Assembly: GCF_010183535.1 (NCBI RefSeq)
Contig: NC_071330.1
Span: 16,907,717-16,971,716, forward strand
Reading direction: 5' to 3'
Length of the DNA stretch: 64,000 nucleotides
Source: Caenorhabditis remanei
Taxonomy: Eukaryota; Nematoda; Chromadorea; Rhabditida; Rhabditidae
Shown here: one piece after another, positions 23,601 to 32,819 of the stretch
How positions within the stretch are numbered: the first letter of the stretch is position 1
Layout: each line of letters begins with the position of its first letter
The notes under the pieces: model-generated
The model's input: the letters and a program-made list of their open reading frames with translations, nothing else
The model's database searches: none
Told to the model about the DNA's origin: nothing
Translations under genes and position numbers: made by a program

Positions 23601-25444
23601 AAGTCAATCATCGTTAACCTGTGTTCTGTTATGAATATGTATATGAAGCCGGCGCCTAGACCCCACCAGAGGTCTAGGCCCTGGTCCCCACAGACTGGAA
23701 GACAGATACCAACAGGGTAGATGTAACAATTATGACATTTGGGAATTTTCGAAGATTTTCGAAAATTTTCGAAATTCTGTAACTTTCTTAATTTTTAACA
23801 TCTTTAAATTATTTTTTCCTCAAAATACTTTAAATTATTTAAACTTGCTGTAAAAATATGAAATGCCATATAATGTCAAGAAAGTACAATATTATATTAT
23901 AGGGAGTTTGCTGTATTACAAGCGAAATATATTTTTTTCGAAAACTAGGCATGATTATACTTTTCTGAAAGCTCTCCCCCCGTTGATTCCAAAAATCTTA
24001 ATTTCCAACCATATTTCCTCCAAAACACTCAAAAATCCCCCCCAACCTGTATCTCAGTGGTATTTGGCATACGAATCAACATGTTCGCCACCGTCTGTCG
24101 TGGCGGGAGCACTCCATTCCGACGATCCACAAAATAGGAGAAATTGTCGGTGGTCTCCACTTTGAACGCAATCGGATAGTCGCCATGATTGATTAGAGTG
24201 ATTTTTCGCGACTCTGGCGGACGTGTCGGCTGGAAGATTTTGACTTTTGATGGGAAATTCATCAAAAAAGTATTTCTGAGGGAATATGAGTTAAAATTAG
24301 GTGGACATTCGAATTCTGCGTCAAAAACTATCCTTGGGCGTAATTTTGAGCAATTTTGAGCGATTTCAAATTTTCAGTGGTGGCCGAGTGGTTAAGGTAG
24401 ACAAGGTAGACTGATAATCAAACGACCAAGGTTCGAAGCCCACCCACAGCAATCTTTTTGGTTTTTTCTATTCTATACTAATTTCAACCCGCTTAATCTA
24501 TTCAGCAACTTTCGGACTCTCAAAAATCACTCTAAACCCCATTAAATCGTGTTTTTTCGAAATTGAAGAATTTCGATTTTTGATGATGTGGATTGACTGA
24601 CGTTGAATATGTCCTTTAGGACAAAGATAAATCAAAAACCCGAATTCATCGTCTAAAACTACCCTTAGGGCCGTTTTTACGAGATTTTGCGCAATTTTTG
24701 AGTGATTTCAAATTTTCAGTGGTGGCCGAGAGGTTAAGGTAGACAAGGTAGACTGATAATCAAACGATCAAGGTTCGAACCCCACCCGCAGCAATCTTTT
24801 TTGTTTTTCATTATTCTATACTAATTTCAACCCGCTGAACCCAAAAAACCACTTCCGGACTCTCAAAAACCACTCAAAATCCATCAAACCCATGGTTTTT
24901 TCTTTAATCTGAAAAAGATCGATTATGATGTGGATTGACGGATGCTGAATATGTCCTTTAGGACAAAAATACGTCAAAAAATCGAATTCATCGTCAAAAA
25001 TTACCTCTGGGGGCGTTTTTGCAATATTTTTGCGTGATTTTTGAGCGATTTAAATTTTCAGCGGTGCCCGAGTGGTTAAGGTAGACAAGGTAGACTGGTA
25101 ATCAAACGACCAGGGTTCGAACCCCACGCACAGCAATCTTTTTTATTTTTCATTATTCTATACTAATTCGACCATTCCAAACTTATTAAACCACCTCTCA
25201 ACTCTCAAAAACCACTCTAAATCCTTCAAAACCATATTTTTACCTTTCTCGAGAATCCCAAATAATTATAATTAACGGAAACGTTGATTTGCGGCTCAAT
25301 TAACACCAAATCCGGATTGATTTCACACCACAAATACGAGTCATTCGACATGAAGTACGGCGCCGATTTCTCCTCCTCACGACTTTGTTTCTTCGGTTGC
25401 ACACTTTCTTCGGTGGTTTTTAGAGTTTTTGAGGGAACGGACAT
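8619..25444 (-). CDS. MSP-domain protein with Lys/Pro-rich (KSP-type) tail, intron split by an LTR element
   Basis: Exons (plus coordinates, gene order): 25244-25444, 24047-~24328, 12274-~12367, 12076-12227, 11560-11684, 11208-11405, 11045-11155, 10261-10374, 9473-9625, 9363-9422, 8703-8762 and 8619-8657, about 530 codons. The second exon reads as a major-sperm-protein (MSP/VAP-type) immunoglobulin-like fold, with motifs ITLINHGDYPIAFKVET and GVLPPRQTVANMLIRMP. Middle exons encode a charged segment (WSTWKEDDEDRKQKNEQEI). The tail is rich in PKKPS, TPRIPVITPF and SPKAKSPKAKSP units, like a basic, phosphorylatable linker. From exon 4 to the stop all junctions are in phase. The joins on either side of the MSP exon miss by one base with GT-AG sites, so those boundaries are approximate or the gene is damaged. 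The intron between exons 2 and 3 holds the 10.8-kb LTR element in the opposite orientation. The start lies 382 bp downstream of the uaf-1 stop on the same strand, so it could be a further operon member. Cellular role not recognised. Confidence 0.7.
8880..9325. repeat. TTGTCAAC-family repeat in MSP-gene intron
   Basis: The outer blocks aaaagttgtcaac (8906) and gtagttgacaacttttta (about 9300-9318) surround a hairpin of gagaaacgagagtgtctg-type sequence. It closely matches 5640-5830 in dre-1, showing transfer of one unit between neighbouring genes' introns. Confidence 0.7.
9953..10110. mobile_element. GTATAATCATGCC-family MITE
   Basis: The ends gtcagcgtgcc...tcagaaaagtataatcatgcc and taatgattatactcatttgaaaggtctcgacgcgctga form the family's terminal inverted repeats in an intron of the MSP-domain gene. 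Confidence 0.7.
10747..10920. mobile_element. GTATAATCATGCC-family MITE
   Basis: Full copy with well-paired arms. Outer ends: tcagctcgttgagacgcgtc and its inverse gacgagctga. Inner palindrome: gttgggtcccgccacgaaaa against ttttcgtggcgagacccaac. Lies in an intron of the MSP-domain gene. Confidence 0.8.
11875..12032. mobile_element. GTATAATCATGCC-family MITE
   Basis: Inverted ends agctttcagaaaagtatgat and atcatacttttctgaaagct, with gcgctga/tgcgctga outer flanks. Intron copy. Confidence 0.75.
12650..12834. mobile_element. GTATAATCATGCC-family MITE beside LTR insertion
   Basis: Ends attcagctagacgagacctt / tcagaaaagaataatcatgc and agattatacttttctgaaag / ctctcatcgcgctgaattc, with the internal palindrome ggtcctaccacgaaaact / cgcgtcgagaccc. 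It ends 45 bp before the 5' LTR. Confidence 0.75.
12880..13358 (+). repeat. 5' LTR
   Basis: Starts TGTCATGGTGTGACC and ends TGTAACA. AATAAA lies at 13227-13232. I see no difference from the 3' LTR over its whole length. The preceding host bases are ATTA. Confidence 0.9.
13359..13378 (+). other. Putative tRNA primer-binding site
   Basis: TGGAGGTCCCACACCGAACT begins exactly at the base after the 5' LTR. Its complement ends in CCA, as a tRNA 3' end would. I cannot assign the tRNA by eye. Confidence 0.55.
13379..15670 (+). other. Long untranslated leader of the LTR element
   Basis: About 2.3 kb between the primer site and the open frame, with no credible coding sequence. It includes a stretch of gccaccac/gttgccacc repeats (14960-15100) and a purine-only microsatellite at 15380-15655. 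A spliced leader exon supplying the Gag start codon could hide here; I cannot identify it. Confidence 0.5.
15380..15655 (+). repeat. (GAAGAA/GTTAAGAA)n microsatellite
   Basis: About 275 bp of purine-rich tandem units built from gaagaagaa and gttaagaagaag, ending just before the Gag frame opens. A typical site for length polymorphism or for polypurine secondary structure. Confidence 0.9.
15671..19051 (+). CDS. Gag-Env fusion polyprotein, 3' end interrupted by DNA transposon
   Basis: The frame is open from just after a TAG at 15668 to TGA at 19049-19051; the last 23 codons belong to the inserted transposon. No ATG occurs in the first 430 bases, so the start is unknown (non-AUG or spliced); the coherent protein begins by about 15720. 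Order, counting residues from 16010: a helical Gag/capsid-like domain (about 50-240, with LHKWLKEYAKLLFRM); Arg/Gly-rich repeats (PRGGYRG units, about 255-330) in place of a zinc knuckle; a signal-peptide-like hydrophobic stretch (CLGIMMCLLLIGSTEA, about 370-388); a long cysteine-containing ectodomain (390-850); and a mucin-like Thr/Pro stretch (TTTQPTTTIPRSTQPPTTTP, about 855-935). The ectodomain resembles Env-like proteins of nematode LTR elements (recognition only). Gag and Env sharing one frame is unusual. Confidence is high that it is translated sequence, moderate on domain names. Confidence 0.75.
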   Translation, partial: ERPKKKLPPKPNPRLPTAASDRVLRSHRRNQEEDTRTENGVQTPTIVRTSTPEQTSASDKTLTATQTPTTTKTPTTVRTPRGFWNFLSDILDQSIPARTPRSSTPTPGHQSPRLEQAFPDLKIFGEKETEEEDTLIAPQFYTPNMSLQNGELAGPPTTEQAPTRNELPTWKRKGELTKMLDPRIKKFAEGRSSDLHKWLKEYAKLLFRMDIPRETGTELLPFFLAGTALQKYNALDNKVLKDWEKMTKQLMLAHDCPTDREISLQELTSAQQGKKTVTEFAAHIRELGEYVYQSLPERNRDLLLASHFLTGCNRKIKARLRQLQSTPKTLRAMTAEAEKIQRLLELEEAEEETDAVIAAVQQMNMGQQNWGNRNGGRWFQSGGEFQGNSPRGGYRGGFNQNEDQSRRSRPPRGGYRGRDRGSWNQRSYNERNGNQENWGQEDGNQENGQESSNQAPQNTQENRRIGWDTTTGRPFIINSITKACLGIMMCLLLIGSTEATKQICGFGEAGNIFISPTATPCNFDRSLPLQTYAVNVYRQRIKAIQMEAHKCFKHEVEGEVYSFLKIYKTTEAKIGKRVPISVEECRKTAITKKFNDMELKEIAPGIYRSEKISEAAENATRILGTTTFKTFEFTMEAGQVASLDGIHALSTLGSLEKCTFGSGSCQDDSSTIVWQPQETRRECQFELIQSSTAIISQQFIAIEEMAIFSKFDTDLRRLQDALEGCFIHQGYRTDDGYLIEFPEVHSKGWVPDMHIDAQTFGGYHNPWFRRTRETVTSLGPAGTEFRAYIGEPFITPLIRRVYGTANIEELTDLKSPITDPEILQEFGKYNVTNKLLADRARFYPKDRKHLNPMLIIALKAIRVAQYGARQKKAMEQLKRPLTRGEEQLKLEIERKVAVTFDKLLEKEFGRSDPDVRNIDDKFEPPRFDEDKLAPYRNLPVEEEASWTTTPVPTTTQPTTTIPRSTQPPTTTPRNTQAPMTTTEITKPPRTTPPNTPPPETTPKPRSKPRPTTTRSPPRTTTMSRRPTTTADRWEYEDMQQSEERETPHIPEANRNVVYEPIDQQTFEESEYRPSEERERPMFERFEASCQEQWKSTTLFQTLLTREGSRVEMELRVETYMVGKLEL
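19215..19290 (+). repeat. tRNA-like segment in left terminal repeat
   Basis: Contains an A-box-like TGGTCGAGTGGGTAAGAGG and a B-box-like GGGTTCGGTTCC spaced as in class II tRNAs, ending near ctatggacgc. The stems do not pair well by eye, so it is more likely an internal pol III promoter or tRNA-derived piece than a working tRNA. An inverted copy sits at about 21452-21527. Confidence 0.4.
19436..21223 (-). CDS. CENP-B/DDE-type transposase
   Basis: Exons (plus coordinates, gene order): 21005-21223, 20542-20951, 20292-20496, 19828-20241 and 19436-19777. All junctions are in phase, giving about 529 residues and no internal stop, so it looks intact. The frame stays open to 21346, so a longer start is possible. 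The N-terminal part is acidic (DIEEEDVVEIEEDVDWEAPE). The second and third exons carry a helix-turn-helix of CENP-B type (KWITRWKSSRRIVSRRI). The catalytic core shows the acidic positions expected of DDE enzymes: ILNCDQTGI, LLDSWPPFKD and SMIQPLDVYW. The C-terminal exon is Cys-rich (CNGVELENCAINGCDN, HCGRCDDYLC), perhaps a zinc-binding tail. It should bind and cut the terminal repeats of its own element. Family placement is by motif recognition only. Confidence 0.75.
21387..21760 (-). repeat. Right terminal inverted repeat of the DNA transposon
   Basis: Inverted match to 18981-19355 with a handful of substitutions and one-base indels in the A/T runs. It contains the inverted tRNA-like segment (about 21452-21527). 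Confidence 0.85.
21764..22164 (+). CDS. Env-like cysteine-rich segment (continuation after the transposon)
   Basis: This open segment resumes the Env-like protein interrupted at 18980: residues such as KVNSTCYNLIPVTVKG and KLWFQLPATT look like the membrane-proximal domain of nematode retroelement envelopes. It is closed at the 5' side by the DNA transposon, and its frame differs by one base from the following open frame. The real path must change frame somewhere in 21934-22164, by a one-base indel, a splice or ribosomal slippage. Confidence 0.6.
21934..23404 (+). CDS. Env membrane segment fused to retroviral-type aspartic protease
   Basis: Open from about 21934; the earliest start-like codon of the coherent part is a TTG at 22013. 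Order: a charged helical stretch with a Lys/Ala-rich region (residues about 25-75), a strong membrane-spanning helix (about 83-110, VLMLVAWIVIPLAVIALA), a Lys/Arg-rich cytoplasmic start, then an aspartic protease with the catalytic LWDTGAAASYIRI (D at about 22607) and a downstream SVLLGTDVM. The tail is very rich in Glu and Lys, with a repeated STQEEKK unit. The frame ends 155 bp inside the 3' LTR. In typical retroelements protease lies between Gag and reverse transcriptase; here it lies behind the Env membrane helix and nothing resembling a polymerase follows. The acidic tail has no recognised function. Confidence 0.75.
23238..23249 (+). other. Polypurine tract
   Basis: GAGGGGGTGGGA immediately before the 3' LTR, where second-strand DNA synthesis would be primed. 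It contains one T. Confidence 0.7.
23250..23728 (+). repeat. 3' LTR
   Basis: Identical by eye to 12880-13358. AATAAA at 23597-23602 would end the element's transcript. Followed by the host duplication ATTA (23729-23732). Confidence 0.9.
24379..24450 (+). repeat. tRNA-like unit 1 of a tandem triplicate
   Basis: GGTGGCCGAGTGGTTAAGG (A-box-like) and GGTTCGAAGCC (B-box-like), as in class II (Leu/Ser-type) tRNAs. Acceptor and anticodon stems do not pair convincingly by eye, so I do not call a functional tRNA. Repeats at 342-bp spacing. Confidence 0.45.
24721..24792 (+). repeat. tRNA-like unit 2
   Basis: Second copy, with B box GGTTCGAACCCC. The surrounding 342 bp are also duplicated, including a degenerate copy of the start of the neighbouring MSP exon (gaattcatcgtc). 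Confidence 0.45.
25063..25134 (+). repeat. tRNA-like unit 3
   Basis: Third copy, GGTGCCCGAGTGGTTAAGG and GGGTTCGAACCCC, the best match to the pol III B-box consensus. It lies about 110 bp from the end of the first MSP-gene exon. Confidence 0.45.
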
Positions 25445-25825
25445 TTTTTTGGGAAATTTTGAAATAAAATTTAAATTTGGCGGGGAAAAAAAAGGAAAAA
25501 ATTTGAAAATTGAGTGGCAGGGGGGGGTCACGCGGGGGAATTCAAATAATTTTCAAAAATTGAACACCTCTTTTCTAAATTTATAATATAGTTTACAAAA
25601 AAGTTCAGAAGTTTAAAGAAAATTTTTCGAAAACAAAAAGCACAAATAATTTGGGAAATTTTTAAGGGAGAAGAGGCGAAAAATGGGTTATATATATATA
25701 GAATGAATGAAGGAATAAATAAATACGAAAATGCGCCGAAAGGTGCGCCAGTCAGAGGGTTAAAATGTAAGAGGATCAATTCAAAAGTTTAAAATAAAAG
25801 TGGAATTATCATGAAAATGAAATAA

Positions 25826-29801
<3,976 letters not shown>

Positions 29802-30091
29802 CTGAAAAAGTAGGGGTAGAAAAGAGATAAGAGATCTGAAAAATCTGAGAGAAAGGCTGAAAATAGGCTGAAAATCGCTGAAACGATGCTGAAAATTTGA
29901 GAGAAATGCAAAAAGAGAATCGAGTACGGAAAATCAATAATTTGGCAATATTCATAAGGCACGGGTGGGGTAAAATTGATAAAAGGGGCGATTTGTACAG
30001 TCTAGCGGGGATAAAAGGGTAAAAATGGGGTGAAAACAGGTAAAATACACTCAAAAATGACAATTTTTAGCCAAAATCAATAAAAAATCGA

Positions 30092-31331
30092 TTAACAACC
30101 GCACAACGCGCCGCCAGATGTGTCCGTTGGCTGTCCGAGACGGAATGTCGGCCGGTCGTTATCCCAGAGGTCCGGTGTTTGAATAATCTTCTCGATGAGC
30201 TCCTCGAATGTACACTGAACGCCCTCTCGGGTCTTCGCACTCGCCTCGATGAACAGCGTTCGGTGACGTTTCGCGAATTTTAGACCTTCCTCGCGGGATA
30301 CCACTCGATTCGGCTGGAAAATTGTGAAATTAAGGATTTCGAGGGGTGGGAATGTGAATTTTCGATCATAATAGTGGAAAATTCATAGGAAAAGTTATTT
30401 TTGAGGTTGAAAAGTGCTCAAAATCAAAATTTCAACCATAGAAATCACTCAAATTGCTCGAAACTGAGATAAAATAGCGATTTTTATGATTCTGGAGGTA
30501 AAAAACTAAAAAAAAAACCGAGATCCCAGAGTCTGGAAACGCGTCCAAGACACGCCAGACGATGAAAATTGAGGAATTTTCAGCTTTTAAGCTCAAAAAT
30601 GGTGGAAAATTGAGCATGGAACACCGACAACTCATTCTTGGAAGCCGCGTCCAAGGCGCGCCTGACAGTGGAAATTAGTGCTTTCTGTCTCAAAATTGTT
30701 CGTTTTCGACCGAATTTTCAGGTCTTCAGCTTAAAAACGATCGTTATACACGATTTTTCCAATGAAATCTCCTGTTTCGCTTGGAAAATTCTCTAAAATC
30801 TATCTCAAAGCGCTTCCTTACCATATCAATCTTATTAGCGACCATCATCTTAATAATATTATCATTTGTGCAGTACGTGTCGACTTCCGTCATCCAATGA
30901 TTCAATTTCTCGAACGAACTCCGACTCGTCACATCGTAAACACAAATAACGCCCTGTGCGCCACGATAATAGCTGGGAGTGAGAGTACGGAAGCGTTCCT
31001 GACCAGCGGTGTCCCAAATGGCGAGTTTCACACGATTCCCGTCGATCGCCATCGAGGTTACACGGAAATCGACGCCTATAGTGGCAGCTTGCTCAGGATC
31101 GAAGACGTCGTCGACGAATCGGAGCATTAGACTGAAAATTGTGAGGTTTATGGGGGGAAAATTGGTGCAAATCACGAAAATTCGACTAAAGTCGGTCGGA
31201 AATGCTTAGAAATGCCAATTTAAAGGAATTTTAAGCAATTTTCACTATACTCACCTCGATTTCCCTACGCCACTCTCCCCGATAATGAGGATTTTGAGGG
31301 TTGTCAGCGGGCTTGAAGTGTCGTCGCTCAT
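30092..31331 (-). CDS. rab-18: Rab18 small GTPase
   Basis: Membrane-traffic GTPase of the ER/lipid-droplet type. Exons (plus coordinates, gene order): 31255-31331, 30822-31131 and 30092-30313. All junctions are in phase, 202 residues. Motifs in order: P-loop GESGVGKS, effector-side ATIGVDF, switch II WDTAGQERFR, NKID (guanine specificity), EASAK, and the C-terminal CGC expected to carry geranylgeranyl groups. The ATG follows tttccag directly, consistent with SL trans-splicing of the first gene of an operon. It is head-to-head with kbp-4 across about 930 bp. Confidence 0.96.
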
Positions 31332-32018
31332 CTGGAAAAGGGAGTGAATTTGAATGCTTACTGGGAGAGAAATTGTAGAAAAATAGCGAAATTTTGAGAA
31401 AAAATGACGAAATTTTAAGAAAAAGGGGCGAAAATTTGAGAAAAGGGGACGAAAACAGCGATTTTTACCAAATGCGAATGAATTTAGTATGAAAATGAGC
31501 TGAGAATCTCGTTTTTAACCCCAAAATCAAGGTTAACAGTGCAGCATAATGAAAAATCCAACTGAAAATCGACTTTTGTACTATTTTAGGGTTTTCTGGA
31601 TGGATTTTCGAGATTTTTGATGAATTTAGTATAAAAATCAGCTGAAAATCTTGTTTTTAACAGCAAAATATAGCTTAAAAGTGCAGAAATACGAAAAATG
31701 CAAATGAAAATCGGAATATCGATTTTCGCACTATTTTAAGGGATTCTTGGAGAATTTTCAACATTTTTGATTAATTTAGCATAAAAATTAGCAGAAAATT
31801 TCATTTTGAGAGATAAAACTAACGAAAAAAGACCTGAAATATGGAAAATCAACAAAAAAAAGAAAAAAAAATCACTCTCTCAGAAATCCAATTTCCAAGC
31901 TTTCTAGCAAGTTCTGTCAACATTTTTCACTGATTATACCTCAAAAATAACTTATTTTTTCAATTTCAGACATCAAAAATCACGGAAAACACGAAAAATC
32001 AGCAGAAAATCATGTGAA

Positions 32019-32130
32019 ATGACGTCAGAAGGCACGAGGCGCTGTTTCGAAATATGCGCGGTGGAGCGCGCTTGCATTGTTGGCAATTTGCCAACATTGA
32101 GGCGTGGCGAGACCCGACGGCGGGAAAGTT
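32019..32130. promoter_or_regulatory. Shared rab-18/kbp-4 promoter core
   Basis: GC-rich island in otherwise A/T-rich DNA between the divergent genes. It holds a perfect CRE-like TGACGTCA (32020-32027), an inverted repeat of gcgcg/cgcgc around 32056-32071, a perfect 19-bp palindrome TGTTGGCAATTTGCCAACA (32078-32096, NF1-like half-sites) and an E2F-like GGCGGGAAA (32119-32127). The E2F-type site fits a cell-division gene such as kbp-4. Factor assignments are by consensus only. Confidence 0.55.
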
Positions 32131-32264
32131 TACCGCGTTTGAATGGAATATTTTTATTTTTATTTGTTTTTGCCTATTTTTTCTTGTTTTTCGCGGATTT
32201 TTTTTGATTTTTCCTCAAAATTTCTGATTTTTTCTTGAAATTTTCATATTTTCCAGCCCAAAAA

Positions 32265-32640
32265 ATGGATATGGACGACGAATTCGAGAGAACCAAGCGA
32301 GAAATGCAGGCGATCATCGACGAGGTGAGCAACACCAAAATCCAGTCGTTCCGACGCGACACGACGGATTCTCCGAGTCTCGTACAGCTTGTAACAGAGG
32401 TTTTCGATAAAATGGAGAAGGATTATGACACTGTCAAAAACAATTTGGACGTTGTCGTCAAAGAGCGCGAAAATTTGGAAAAAAGTGAGGATTTTTATAA
32501 AATTTTCTTGGAAAATATCGATTTTTCTTTCAGAAAACACGAAAATCAGCAAGGAAATCGATAGAGAAGAGGGTGATCTGAATCTTCTCGAAGAGACAAG
32601 AAACGAGCTGAAAAAGCTGACCGAGCTGCTTAAATCCTAA
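32265..32640 (+). CDS. kbp-4: Spc24-like Ndc80-complex subunit
   Basis: Exons 32265-32485 and 32534-32640, in phase, 108 residues. The start MDMDDEFERTKREMQ follows an acceptor-like ttttccag 12 bp upstream. The protein is mostly coiled coil (VVVKERENLEKKNTKISKEI, then EETRNELKKLTELLKS), as expected for the small kinetochore subunit that pairs with Spc25 in the Ndc80 complex. Identification rests on the coiled-coil pattern and on the neighbours: in C. elegans kbp-4, uaf-1 and rab-18 are adjacent (from memory). Confidence 0.8.
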
Positions 32641-32819
32641 ATTTTTCACTGATTTTTATCAATTTTTTTCCATTTTTCCCGTTTTTCTTCAATATTTCAT
32701 GTATAAATCCTTCCAATCTTTATCCTCCACTAATTTCCGCTGTTTTTGTCACTTCCAGGCATGCTATTTCTCAATTTTCAGCCTATTTCAGCCTGTTTCC
32801 TACCAAATCTCTTCAGGAA

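Larger units (their letters stand above)
12880..23728 (+). mobile_element. LTR retroelement with Gag-Env and protease but no polymerase genes
   Basis: Two 479-bp LTRs that I read as identical base for base (12880-13358 and 23250-23728) begin TGTCATGG and end TGTAACA. The flanking host bases are ATTA on both sides (a 4-bp duplication). A primer-binding-site-like TGG directly follows the 5' LTR, and a purine tract directly precedes the 3' LTR. Coding order is Gag capsid-like domain, RGG-rich tail, Env-like ectodomain, (nested DNA transposon), Env cysteine-rich and membrane segments, aspartic protease, acidic/basic tail. I find no YXDD-type reverse transcriptase, RNase H, HHCC or DDE integrase of retroviral type in any frame. 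Insertion is antisense inside an intron of the MSP-domain gene. The element looks young by its LTRs, yet it cannot copy itself unless polymerase comes in trans. Domain names are from family recognition, not a search. Confidence 0.85.

Noticed and set aside
24379..25134. Three functional tRNA genes
   Set aside because: A and B boxes are good, but acceptor, anticodon and T stems do not pair properly by eye; reported as tRNA-like only.
32019..32207. 62-codon frame in the rab-18/kbp-4 promoter
   Set aside because: It overlaps the promoter motifs, ends in a Phe/Leu-rich run from T-rich DNA and has no splice support.
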